From positions 658,822 through 722,821 of the forward strand of contig CP145427.1 in NCBI GenBank assembly GCA_036867785.1: a DNA stretch of 64,000 nt, read 5' to 3'. The position numbers were made by a program, and so were the translations under genes. Source of the DNA: Plasmodiophora brassicae (Eukaryota > Endomyxa: Phytomyxea > Phytomyxea > Plasmodiophorida). The notes under the pieces were generated by a model. The model was not told the DNA's origin, made no database searches, and was given only the letters and a program-made list of their open reading frames with translations. Shown in pieces: positions 23,083-34,042 of this stretch. Within the stretch, counting starts at the first letter, position 1; each line of letters starts with the position of its first letter.

Positions 23083-23751
23083 TCAGGTCGTCACGACCAT
23101 CTCGACGCGGTCGCCCGTGGGGATTGGGAATGGCTGCCACCGTTGCGCACGTCAGACACACGTTTCGGCGCGCGCCGTCGACCGCATCCTCACCAGGGTT
23201 GCGGCGGGTAGGCCCCTGCTGGACACGACCATGACGAGCGTGTACAGCGATCGTCCGATGGCGATCGCCTGCTGGCGCTGCGTGCCGATCGGCATGGCCG
23301 ACGCCGTGCGCTGGACTTCCCGGACGAGCTTGCCGAGGTCCTTGCCGCCGATGCGATCCCTGGACCCGTCCACGCCGGGCTGCTGGAGCAGGTAGACCGC
23401 GTACACCCGGTCGTCGTGCGCCAGGCGGCGTAACGCGGGGCGCGGCAGGCCCGGCGACCCAGGCGACAGCACCGGCGCCCAGGGCAGGCCACCGGAGCGA
23501 ATGGCGCCGTCGTCGCCGCCGAACACGATCATGAGGTACGCGGGGCAGCGGAACACGCGAATGTGTTGACGGCGGGCGGCCGCTGCTTCGGGGCCTGCGC
23601 CTGCCATTGACTGTCGACACCCGCTTCCGTCGTTGTCGCCGTTGCGAAGCGATTCGATCTCTGGGCGGCCACCAACCGATATACGGCGGATCCCGAGCGT
23701 GACACCCACGACGGCGTCGACGTGAGTCACGACGCGTCGATCTGCACCCAT
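23083..23751 (-). CDS. Unrecognised 202-residue protein
   Basis: Two exons on the minus strand, 23751-23194 and 23133-23083, with a 60-base GT-AG intron in phase 0. The text looks like a real globular protein (RVVTHVDAVVGVTLGIRRISV, HIRVFRCPAYLMIVFGGDDG, DRVYAVYLLQQPG, AIAIGRSLYTLVMVVSSRG) and ends PFPIPTGDRVEMVVTT. I cannot name the family. There is no signal peptide or membrane segment; the end overlaps nothing. It lies tail-to-tail with the BEACH gene (stop codons about 200 bases apart). Confidence 0.55.
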
Positions 23752-23896
23752 CAACGGAACAGACCTCCAACAACGTCGCCCGCGAGCGCGTAACTGGAAT
23801 AGAGTTTAATGAATGCCGGCCGGTTCGGCGACGGGCGCCCTGTCACACTGCGACATGCCACACGAAGGTCAGACGGCGCCCATCTCCAGACGCGGA

Positions 23897-26800
23897 TCAC
23901 CACCCCCCCGTACCTGAGGTGGACCGTTGCCGCGGGACGTTGATGAAATCGTTGTTGTCGTCATCGATGTCGACGCCGCCGGACTCGTTCCGTGCCTTCT
24001 TGGCGGGCGGCTTCAGGTCAATGCTGGGCGCGGACACGCGCTTCTTCCTGATCGACGATTTCCTCGCGGCGCCGTCGTCCGCCATGTCGCCGTTGTTCTT
24101 CTTCTCAGCGCCCTTCTCGATCAGACGAACGAGAATGTCGACACGCCGGCCCAGCTCCTGCGGCGACCTGCTCTTGAAGAAGTAGTCGAACAGGAACAAC
24201 GGGGACGTTCGGATCGACACGTGCAGGCGGTCCCACTCGCCGTATCCGAATTCGCCTGCGCAAACAGCACCGTTGGGTAAAGCACTGGATTGCGACGACC
24301 ACGAGCGGACCTGTCTTGACGAGAAGGTACCGGTCGTTGAGCTCCGTGTACCCTTTGCCCTTGTGCTGCGCGCCGTACTTGAACTCGAGCTGCGACATCG
24401 GGTCGGGACGGCACTGGTTCAGCTTGCGCTCGATGATCGCCTGGACATCGTTGGCGCGCACCAGGCGCCCTTCGCCCTTCTCGATGGCCTTCACGATCTT
24501 CTCCCAGCCGTCCAGCTCGGTGTACCGTGACCAGAACGTCTCGTGGTACGCTCGGACCTGTGTGGGAGTGTCACCGACGCATGATAAACCGGCCGCGCGT
24601 CATGCAGACCTCGTCCTCGGTCTTCGACGGGACCGATTTCGCGATCTGGTCAATGGCGTTGCGCCCGTGGCGTTCTGCGTGTACCATTCGTTCAGGCCAT
24701 GTGCCCAGCGAACGCGTTCGAACCATCATACCCATGGCCCGCAGGTACTGGTTGAAGTCGCGCTTGTTCCAGTGCGAATACCCTTCCGCCAGCAGCGCCT
24801 CCTTCTCCGCCAGCTCTTCGTCGGTCAGCGCGGGCGGCAATGCGTCAATGTCGGGCGCATCCAGCGACAGCGACCAGCGCTCCAGCTCCCGTTCCGACAG
24901 TTCGATGATGCGGTCGCGACGAAGGAACTGCCCGAGTCTGATCAGGGACAGTGGCAACGGGAACACAGGCGAATGGGCGCGCGCGCACCTGGAAATCGAA
25001 CAGCTGGGGCAGACGCTTCGGTCGGGGGACCAGGGACGGCCCCTTGCGCCGCGAGCGCTGGTCCCGTTCCATGACCTCTTTGTAGTACTGGTCGACGTCA
25101 TAGCTGGTCCGCGGGCGAACGCGTTCCCGCTTGCCGAGAGCCTCGGACACCTTGTTCAGGAACGCCAGGTCGGATGCGGCACCGTCGTCTTTGCCACCGG
25201 CGCCCGCCAGGGACAGGAACGCGTCGTCGGCCGACGGAGCTGGTCGGACACGACAATGAGCGACGTCGAGTATGGTCAAGCAGCGTCAGGGACGCACCTT
25301 CCTGCCCGGCAACGTCGCCCATGGCGAAGCTGGCCAGCGACGTCCTCTCGAATTCGCCCATCTTGGCCGCTAGCTGCTCCGTCCGCTCGGCGCCCTTCGA
25401 CAGGATAATGTCAATGTCCTCGTCGGTGATCGTGGAATCCTTCGACCTGCGACCCCGAAGACGGAAACGTTCACAGACGGCGGCAGGCAGGCAGCACACG
25501 AAAACGGTACGGCGACGTACCGGAACACCTCATCGGCACCGTATCGGATCAGGGCCACCAACTCCCCTTTCGACATCTTCGTCGACCGGTCGGCCAGGCG
25601 CCCTTGCTGGATGACCATGGCGTCCAGCCGGAGTTTCAGTTCGGCGCGCTCGATCACCTTCTCCTCGATCGTGTGCTCCGTGACAAGCCTGTAGAGAAGT
25701 GGCAATCAGCGGCAGGCACGACGGAGCGGTGCAAATGGGGCGGTCCTGACCGGTACACGTGAACAGGCTTCTTCTGCCCGATGCGATGGGCGCGGTCCTG
25801 CGCCTGCAGGTCCATTTGCGGGTTCCAATCGCTGTCGAACAGGATGACGATGTCGGCGGTCTGCAGGTTGATGCCCAGACCGCCCGCCCTGGTCGACAGC
25901 AGGAAGATGAACTTGGACGACCCTTCGGCATTGAATTCGCGCATCTGCGCATCCCGATCCTCGCTGCTGGTCGACCCATCGATCCGGCAGTAGTCGTAGT
26001 CCCTGTAGTGGCAGAAGTCCTCCAGGATGTCCAGGACGCGGGTCATCTGCGAGAAGACCAGGACGCGGGAACCAAGGGCCCGCAGGCGCGGCAGCAGCTT
26101 GTCGAGGACAACCTGCCAGGGGCGCGGCGTGTCAGCACGGAGGGGAACCCCACAGGCGACGCCCCACCAGACCATCTTGCCCGAATTGAGAATCATGTGG
26201 TCGCCGTACGCCGGCAGGGACCGGTCCTCGACGCCCTCGAACAGGTACGGGTGGTTGGCCGCCTTCCTCAGCTGCATGACGATGTTCAGCAGGCGCTTCG
26301 AGGACTTGGTCGACCCCTGGATCGCGTCCATATCGCGAGTGAAGATTGACCGATAGATCTCGCGCTGCAGCGCCGACATGCCGACGTACAGCAGCGTCTC
26401 CTTCTTCGGCGGGATGTCTTTGGCAACGTCCGTCTGGCAGTGCGTCGTGAGGGACGGGAGCCGCACCGAGGAACGCGGCGAGATCGGGCCATACCTTCAA
26501 TCGCCGGAGCAGGAACGGGCGCAGGATGGCGTGCAACTTGGACAGCAGGTTGCTGTGATCCTCCGCGTCGTTGGTGACGTTCAGGAACGCGTCGAACTCG
26601 CTGGCGGAGTCGAACAGGCGCGGCATGAGGAAGTTCAGCAGGGCCCAGAGCTCGTGGAGGTTGTTCTGCAGCGGCGTCCCGGTGATCAGCAGGCGCGCCT
26701 TCGACTGGAACATGCGAAGGACCTGCACCGCCCGGAGTCAGACACAGCAGCAGGGCGGCGCCAGGCATGGGGGAGGCCATATCGCACCTGTGACAAGATG

Positions 26801-27688
26801 GAGCTCTCGTTCTTCAGGCGATGGGCCTCGTCGACGACGAGCAGGTGCCATGGGATCTTCTTGATGGCGCCCTTCTCGCGCAGGACCATCTCGTAGCTCG
26901 TCACGCAGACGTCGAACGCTCGGGGCGCCAACCGCTCCCGAATCATGTCGGCGCGCTCCTCCCGGTTGCCATGGAAGGCGAGGACGTCGACGTCCGGGCA
27001 CCAGCGCGTGAACTCGTTCACCCAGTTGCCCATGGTCGACTTGGGCACCACCATCAGGTGCTGCCCCGTCACGTTGCGGTACTGGCGCAGGTACGCCACC
27101 AGCGAAATCGTCTGCAGTGTCTTGCCCTGCACAGAGCGAGCGCGCGGTCAGACCCGCAGGTGGGGGAACGGACGGCCAGTGCGGAACGGGGACGGACCAG
27201 GCCCATTTCATCGGCAAGGATGCCGTTCACGTTCGTCTCATACAGACGGATCAGCCAGTTCAGGCCGGCCAGTTGGTACGACTTCATGGTCCCGCCGACA
27301 ATGTTCGGCGGCTGCACGTCGAACCGCGGTATGACGGCCATCTCCTCCGTCGCCTCGTCCTGCCAGCAGCACACCGTATTGAAACGCCTGGTCACCCGCT
27401 GGGGAAACACACACGCCTCGTTACCTTCATGATGACGGCATCTTCTTCCTTCTCCGTCATGCGTCGTCGCGATCGCTGTCCGGCAGGGCGGGCGGCGGGC
27501 GGCGGCGGCGGCGGCGCCGCAAGCTGGTCGTCGAGCCCGGTCAGGGCGGCGCGTGACAACTGCTCCGCCTTGCTCAGGATCGTCTCGATCGTGTTGCCGC
27601 CGGTCGGCGGCGGCGGCGATGGCGACGCCGCCGCCTTGCTCGTCATCGGCGCCCTGTGGCCGGACGCGCGCCGCGTCGAGGTCGTCAT
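23897..27688 (-). CDS. ISWI: ISWI chromatin-remodelling ATPase
   Basis: Thirteen minus-strand exons fit in phase: 27688-27425, 27359-27198, 27126-26788, 26722-26495, 26433-26173, 26112-25751, 25688-25521, 25446-25298, 25239-24989, 24927-24732, 24674-24610, 24557-24311, 24255-23897; 1,016 residues, the usual ISWI length. The SNF2 ATPase shows [16 protein letters not shown] (motif I), [10 protein letters not shown] (DEAH), [34 protein letters not shown] and DRAHRIGQ. The C-terminal HAND-SANT-SLIDE module follows ([63 protein letters not shown]) and identifies it as ISWI (SMARCA5/ISW2 group). It slides and spaces nucleosomes in the nucleus. The N-terminal 85 residues are a Pro/Ala-rich tail. Upstream of its start lies a tandem repeat array. 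Confidence 0.93.
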
Positions 27689-27774
27689 CGGCTGTGTGCG
27701 GAGTTGCCGCTGACACACACACACACCAACTGGCGGCCGTGTTTCGGACCGAAATATCCTGTTACATCGCCCCA

Positions 27775-28260
27775 ACAAGCCGCGGCAGCCACTCGGCGGC
27801 GACTGGCAGGCGCTGCGTCCGAAGCTGCAGGCGACTACCGTCAACTGCAGACACGCGACTACCGTCAACTGCAGACACGCGACTACACGGCAGCCACTCG
27901 GCGGCGACTGGCAGGCGCTGCGTCCGAAGCTGCAGGCGACTACCGTCAACTGCAGACACGCGACTACCGTCAACTGCAGACACGCGACTACACGGCAGCC
28001 ACTCGGCGGCGACTGGCAGGCGCTGCGTCCGAAGCTGCAGGCGACTACCGTCAACTGCAGACACGCGACTACACGGCAGCCACTCGGCGGCGACTGGCAG
28101 GAGCTGTGTCCGAAGCTGCAGGCGACTACCGTCAACTGCAGACACGCGACTACACGGCAGCCACTCAGCGGCGTCCGACAGACGTGTCCGAAGCCGCAGG
28201 CGGATACCGTCAGCTGCGAAAGCCCGAGTACGTACCGATTCGGCGGCCTACACCACTTGA
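27775..28260. repeat. Minisatellite with 105/81-base units, all multiples of three
   Basis: Copies of ggcagccactcggcgg start at about 27784, 27889, 27994, 28075 and 28156, so the spacings are 105, 105, 81 and 81 bases. The difference is one extra 24-base inner unit (cgtcaactgcagacacgcga plus ctac) in the longer copies. The last copy is diverged. Because all lengths are codon multiples, frames stay open on both strands; the plus frame 2 reads AATRRRLAGAASEAAGDYRQ and YRQLQTRDY repeats. It lies between the end of the TTC23-like gene and the start of ISWI, so it is most simply upstream DNA of ISWI. Confidence 0.9.
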
Positions 28261-28372
28261 CACTCGCTCCGTTCTACGACGGCCGAGCAGCGTGGCTGTA
28301 CGGCCGGGCTCAGACTCGGGCCACAGGTCGTTTACAACGCGGGCAGGATGGGGCCGGGGCGGACCAGCCCGA

Positions 28373-29898
28373 TCAGTGCTGTTTGTCGGCGGCGGCGGCG
28401 TGGCTGGCCTGCAACTCGCGGGTACGCAGGATGCGCTCCCGGCACTCGGCGGCCTGTGCCGATTCCGACCCCTGCAGCGTCTCGTAGATCGTCTCCGCCT
28501 CCTGGAAGCTGGCGACCGCCACCTGGAACCGGCTACCGAGCGTCTCCACGTCGCCGCGCGTCTTGATCAGGTCGGCGACCTGCAGGCTGTTCGGCCCGTG
28601 CAGGCGCGATTCCGCCTGTGCGATCGAACGGTCAGGTCACACGTACCGCGCTCTCGGCGATGTTCTGCAGGCACGACCTTGATCGTCATCGCCAGGTACT
28701 GGATCGCGCTGTCGACATTGCGCAGCTTGACGAAGAGCGATGCAATCTGACGGAGCGTCCTGGCGACCTGCGACGACTGCCGCCCGTGCAGGTTCCGGTA
28801 GATCTTCAGCGCCCGCTCGAAGTTGTCGATCGACGCCGTCGGGCTGTCTGTTTCGGCCAGGGCGACGCCCAGGTGGAACAGCGCGTCGCCCATCTCCTGC
28901 CGGTACACGACCTCGTTCGCCACGCCAACGTTGACCGCCCTGGTCAGCGTCGCCACCGCCTTGCCGACCAGGGCGCCGCCGGCGTCGTTCAGCGACGACG
29001 CCAGCTTCAGGTAGACGCGGCCCAGCGCCAGGAACATGGCCAGCATATCCGGGTGCGTTTCGCTAACGCTCTTCAACTTCTCGCCGACGGCCGTCTCCAG
29101 CGTCGTCGCCGCGTCCCCATAGAATCGTTTCTGCGAGCGCGCGCCCGTTCAGTGCACCCGTTCCGAATGCCAACCCGGACGACGCGCCCGCCTACGTTGG
29201 TCTGGACGGCAGCGATGGCCACCAGCAGGTCGCACTTCTCGGCGGGCGTCGGCGCCGGCAGCAGCGTCGCCTTGTTCAGGTGCGGCTCCGCCTTGGCGAA
29301 CTGCCTCTGGCCGACGTACGCCTGCCCGAGCGTGGCCAGCGCGCTGAACCTGCACCAAGGCAACGGTCGGCGACGGGGTGGCCATCGGCGGGCGACGCAC
29401 GAACCGGATTGGGTCGGCGCTGGTCCCGTGATCGCACTGGTCCAGGCGCTCCAGCGCGGCCTGGGCATGTCCCTCGGCCTGGGGGAACAACCCCTTGCGC
29501 AGGTAGGCATGGGCCAGTCGGCAATGCGCCAGGGTCACCTCCGGGTGCAACTTCCCGAAGCAGAGCTGGGCGAGCGCCAGGCAGTGCGTCCTGCCCAGGA
29601 CCAGGTTGTCGAAGTCGTGCGCCTCCTCGTACCCGACGCAGCGCACCGCGTGATTCGTCAGGCGCTCCTCGGGCGGCGTCATGTCGACCGGTTCGACGTC
29701 GACGTCCGCGTCCGGGTGCCTGCCGTTCGCCCTTTTCGACGACGGCGACGGCGAGCGCCGGCGCCGCTCGCCGCCCTGCAGCGACGGCCGCGATCGGCGC
29801 TTCGCCGCGTGGTGCCCGCCGAACATGACCGCGGCATGGTTGAACCCCATGCTGCTGTCCAGGCCGATGATGGCGCCCGACTTGGAGTGCGAGCTCAT
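28373..29898 (-). CDS. TTC23: TTC23-like TPR protein
   Basis: Four minus-strand exons in phase: 29898-29405, 29349-29196, 29130-28678 and 28615-28373; 447 residues. After a low-complexity start, the block TPPEERLTNHAVRCVGYEEA and HPEVTLAHCRLAHAYLRKGL matches the opening of TTC23/TTC23L, and later TPR units (ALGRVYLKLASSL, GDALFHLGVALAE, NFERALKIYRNLHG, LRQIASLFVKLRNVDSAIQYL) follow in the same order as in that family. TTC23 is a ciliary-base protein in animals; presence here fits an organism with a flagellated stage. A kinesin-light-chain-like protein is the alternative reading, since both are TPR arrays. The protein ends in a coiled-coil-like segment ending AAAADKQH. Confidence 0.7.
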
Positions 29899-30111
29899 GC
29901 GTCTACACGTGGGCCTCTAGGGGCAGACCGCCGCCGATGCCTGCGTCGACCGGTGTGTGTGCGCGCTGATATGCGCTCGCGATCGGGGCGTGGCGCATGC
30001 CCGATGAATATCTCAGCGGCAGGAGCCTTCCCCTCGTCCCAAGAACGACGACGGCGCTGTGTTGCACGCGGCCCGTCGTGAACCCGGACCAGGCTAATAG
30101 CGGAATGGGCT

Positions 30112-30904
30112 TTAATGCAGCGATTGTCGGTTGGGCAGGCGGGGCTCGTTCCTAGCCCGGGCGATAAAGTTACGACAGCGGAACATGGTCAGCGGGTGTC
30201 GGTGGACGTCGCCGGCCAGGCCGTTCAAGCGCGCGCAGACGGTGACGACTGTCGCCGTCTGCGCGGCGTTCAGCCTGCCGCACGCCCCCGGGAACGTCGC
30301 GACCAGGTACACGATGCGATCGTCGCGCCGGCGGGCGACCAGCTCGAAGCAGGCGACGTCATCAGCTCTGGCGTACCTCGTCAGCGTGCCCTAGACCACG
30401 GGCGACGCGTCAGATTGCACATCAAAGGGGGCACGGCCCGCCAGGGCAAGGTGGTACCTCGAACAGGTAGAGCGGCATGTCACAGGCGACCAGTGTGTAC
30501 ACCAGAATGCCGCCCTTGGCGTCCATCTTGAACAGGACGGACGCCTCCCTGACGTCGTCGGTGTCGTCGGCGATGTCCCGCGTCTGCACCGCCTCGTCGT
30601 CGACGGTCGGCTCGCGGGCGAGGGCGGTCGCCAGGAACGACGTGATGCGTCCGGTGCGGCCGACCAGACGTCGGGGGACGCGACTCCATTGCTGGTCGAT
30701 GCCCGCCTGCAGGGGCGTCGGCGCCTGGAACAACGACGTCGGTAGTACCCGGGACGCCAACCACGGCACAAGCAGGACGACGACGACCACGACAGCCATG
30801 GCCGGTATCAGGTGCCACGCCTCTGGTAGGGACGGCAGCAGGACGGGCGACGTCAGCGCGCCGACCGCGACCCATAGAACAATGTCGGATGACGAGAGCG
30901 TCAT
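30112..30904 (-). CDS. Unrecognised protein with N-terminal membrane anchor
   Basis: Two exons, 30904-30458 and 30390-30112, joined by a 67-base intron in phase 0; 241 residues. The N-terminus has two hydrophobic stretches (about 8-26 and 31-50, including AMAVVVVVVLLVPWL). The soluble part reads like a folded domain with strands around ASVLFKMDAKGGILVYTLVA, MPLYLFEGTLTRYARADDVACFELVA and RIVYLVATFPGACG. Possibly longin- or profilin-like, but I cannot assign it. No catalytic motif. Confidence 0.5.
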
Positions 30905-31121
30905 GGCGGCACCCGTTTAACTTAACTGGCGGGAGAGGCCCAGGACGAACGCTCCCCCAGTTCGACGCAGCGGGCGAAACCGTCCCCACCTCCCGCAGCG
31001 CAGAACCGTGTTGACTCAACTCCACAGTGATTCATCGGTGACCGCCACACATACGTCGCTGTATTGCCCATTGCCTCTAAACGGACGACGAACGGGTCCG
31101 CCACATCGCAGGCGCACACCA

Positions 31122-32656
31122 TCATTCGCGTTCGTAGACGGCGGCGGCACCCATCCCTGTACGGACAGTATCAGGCGGGTTGCATGCGTTGGCGTCGACG
31201 GCGATGGACGCGTACCGGACCCGATGCACATCGAGACAACGCCAAAGCGGGCCCTGCGTTTCGCCATCTCGTGCAGCAGAGTCGCCGTCATACGCGAGCC
31301 AGTGCATCCGAGCGGGTGACCCAGCGCGATGGCGCCACCGTTGACGTTGACCTTGTCCCAGGACAGACCGAGTTTGTTGACACAGTAGGTCGCCTACGGG
31401 CAGCAGCTCAGTGGTGTGCTGGGGACCGAGAACCCTGACGACCGGGCCGGTACCTGCGATGCAAACGCCTCGTTGATCTCGAACAGGTCAACCTGGTTCA
31501 GCGACAGGCCGGCCTTCTTGACGGCGGCCGGGATGGCGTACGCCGGGCCGACACCCATGATCTCGGGCGGCACACCGGCGACCGCGAAGCTGCGCAGCAC
31601 GCCAATGTGCTTGAGCCCCAGCCGCCTGGCGGTTGCCCTGGACATGAGCAGCGTCGCGGCAGCACCATCGCTGACCTGGCTGGAGTTCCCGGCAGTGGTC
31701 GTCCCGTCTTTCGTGAAGACGGGCTTCAGCGCCGCCAGCGCCTCAGCCGACGTCTCACGAATGCCGTCGTCCTTGCTGACGACAACCTTCTTGACGGCAC
31801 CCGTCTTCGGGTCCTTGACCTCGGTCTCGACAGGGACAATCTCGTCCTTGAAGCGGCCCGTCGCGGTCGCCTTGGCCGCGCGCGCATGCGATTTCACCGA
31901 CAGGGCGTCCTGCGTTTGGCGATCGACGCCGAACTGCTTGGCGACGTTGTCGGACGTGATCCCCATCGGGATCATGCAGTTGCGCGCCTTCGGGTGCTGC
32001 TTGGCCGCTAGGTCGATCTTGCCGCCCCATGCCTGCGCGGAAACAATCAGCAGGGGGAGCAGGCGGCGCCGGAAACCGCGCCCCAGCCTACCATCGCGTC
32101 GGTCGTCATGCTCTCCACACCTGCAACGCAATACGCAATGGGATATCCACACACGCGTGCGACATGCGATTCGGCGAACCTGCCCCAATGCCGACCTGGA
32201 TGTACCCGGACTGGATGCTGGACGCGATGTCGGCAATCGCCTGAAGGCCTGCCCACGCGCTGCCGTTACCCCGATTGCCGTCGACCTCGCAACGAATGGA
32301 CCGGGCAACGTACCGGAGGAGCACTGCCTGTTGACGGTGCGGACACAGGTCGACTCGGGGAACCCGGCCAGGAACGCGGCAATGCGGGCCTCGTTGGCGC
32401 GCGACGACCCGGGCGCCAGGACGGTGCCGACGGCGATATCCTCGACGAGGGACGGGTCGACGCCCGACGCCTTCAGCACGCCGGCCAGCGCCGCCGTCAG
32501 CATCGTCGTCGCCGACGTGGACGCGAACGCGCCCCGCTTCGCACGCGTGACCGGCGTGCGCACCGCCGCCACGACCACGACGTCGTTGTCGGATCGCCCC
32601 GCCGACGACGTCGCCGACACCCCGACCTGATCCATCAGACGACGAGCGCGATCCAT
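31122..32656 (-). CDS. ACAA1: 3-ketoacyl-CoA thiolase (ACAA1 type)
   Basis: Six minus-strand exons in phase: 32656-32314, 32248-32180, 32120-32077, 32032-31454, 31393-31216 and 31156-31122; 415 residues. Catalytic Cys 112 lies in NRQCSSGLQAIA, with [65 protein letters not shown] (His) and the second Cys in [16 protein letters not shown]. The sequence resembles peroxisomal ACAA1 closely. It cleaves 3-ketoacyl-CoA in fatty-acid beta-oxidation. I see no C-terminal PTS1 (it ends YERE), and the N-terminal [11 protein letters not shown] does not fit the PTS2 pattern exactly, so peroxisomal versus mitochondrial location is open. The first intron's acceptor is the second AG of two close candidates; the other breaks the frame. 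Confidence 0.92.
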
Positions 32657-32944
32657 GTTGACGGCGCCCGACCAAATGTCAAAATGGCACCGCGCGGTCG
32701 TACACACGACGCCAAAGGGGACGCGCAGGCGGGGGGCGTTACGCGGCGCGTGACAGCGGCGCGCGGGTTGCCGCTGCACTCCCGCAACAAAAAAAAAAAC
32801 GCCGGATGTTCCATTTCGGGTGTTGTTTGTTGCGCCTCGTCGTCGACGACCGGTTTGGTCCAGGTTTCGCGTTTTTCTGGGTCGCTTCGAGACGGGGCCC
32901 AGTTGGGCGCGAAGCCGCCGGTTCGTGCAGGCCGCGCGCGCATC
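32657..32944. promoter_or_regulatory. Divergent promoter between thiolase and a helical-protein gene
   Basis: 288 bases separate two start codons pointing away from each other. The only notable feature is a poly-A run at about 32788-32799. No recognised box. Confidence 0.4.
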
Positions 32945-33929
32945 ATGACGGACGCGGGTCGTCGTCCGTTGCTGGACGTGTGCGAGGCGCGGTGGCCTGA
33001 GTTCGCGGCGCACTGCAGGAAGGAGGTGCCGGGGGCGGATTCCTCATCGCGTATTTTCGTGCTGCGCGGCACCCGCTCCCCCGTTTGCTGACTTGCTCGC
33101 AGGCGTTCGTTTCATATTGTCGCTGGCCGGGTTGTGCTCCGCGAACGACCAGACCGCACTGGACGTTCTCGAGCGTCGCGTTCAGGAGCATGTTGACGTG
33201 CTGCAACGGTTGACTGGCGCGTAGCTCGTCGTGCGATTCATGTGGGTTAATGTCTGCGCGTTCGGCAGGCGCCCTGATCGCGATATCGCCGACGATCTGC
33301 GTGTTCTGTCGTCTGCGTGCGATCGGCATTACAAGGCGCTGACGGGCTGTCACCTATCGTTCCCGCACGACGTTGCGGCAGCGGCACGTCCGCCCTCGTC
33401 GGCCGCTCCAGCAGGCGACGATCTGGACCGAATGTACGACGGTCGCATGTCGCCCGCCTACGTACGCCTGCTGAATCCGTGTATTGTGCCCAGGCGCGAA
33501 TCTGTACGCAAGCTGGAGTCGGATGTTCACGGTTTGGACCCTGCGCCCGAGATGGACGTGGAACGGTGGCGGGCCGCGCTGGACGCCTGTCGAAGCGCCT
33601 TGGACGACGCTGGCGATTGCATCAGGCAGTTCTGCGATGCCAGCGACAGCATTGTCGCGGCGAAAGCCCCGACCAGCCGTATCGGCGAGGTCGCGGATGT
33701 CGGCACGTCCCAGGCGATGGGCCCCCTGGTGCTCGCGCTGTCTGAAAGCCTGCGATCGCTATCGACCGTCCTGAACACGTACGCGACGCTCCGGGCCAAC
33801 CTCCACGATCTGTCTGTGTGCGCGCCAGACAAGTGCCCGACGTCGATGGCAACGATAGACGTGCTGCACTCTGACGTTGCTGTTCTGCACGATGCCGTTC
33901 GACGCCTGCGACGACAGCCAGTGCACTAA
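32945..33929 (+). CDS. Unrecognised alpha-helical protein
   Basis: Three exons in phase: 32945-33050, 33103-33220 and 33269-33929 (introns 52 and 48 bases); 294 residues. The text is rich in helix formers and heptad-like leucines (ALDVLERRVQEHVDVLQRL, ESLRSLSTVLNTYATLRANL, VLHSDVAVLHDAVRRLRR), suggesting a coiled-coil or helical-bundle protein such as a subunit of a larger complex. No known motif is visible. It is expressed away from the thiolase gene through a shared 288-base spacer. Confidence 0.6.
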
Positions 33930-34042
33930 ATTATTGTGGAGCGGGCGGGGGCCGCTGCGACCCGCATCGCTATGTACGTGGATCCCGCCTGTACGAGTAG
34001 GCGACCGCCGAGTACAGTCGCTGACCGCGGCTTGCCACGTCA

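Noticed and set aside
24316-25408. Plus-strand frames of 250-290 codons
   Set aside because: They are antisense to ISWI exons carrying the HAND-SANT-SLIDE module.
27656-28750. Long plus frame through the minisatellite treated as a gene
   Set aside because: The frame has no ATG near its start and runs into antisense of the TTC23-like gene; kept as a finding, not annotated as CDS.
28373-29898. Kinesin light chain call for the TPR gene
   Set aside because: The N-terminal EERLTNHAVRC/HPEVTLAHCRLAHAYL block fits TTC23 better, and no KLC heptad region precedes the repeats.
28618-30081. 487-codon plus-strand open frame
   Set aside because: It is antisense to the TTC23-like gene, whose exons join in phase and match a family. 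High GC leaves long chance frames.
31416-32630. 404-codon plus-strand open frame
   Set aside because: Antisense to thiolase exons with intact catalytic motifs.
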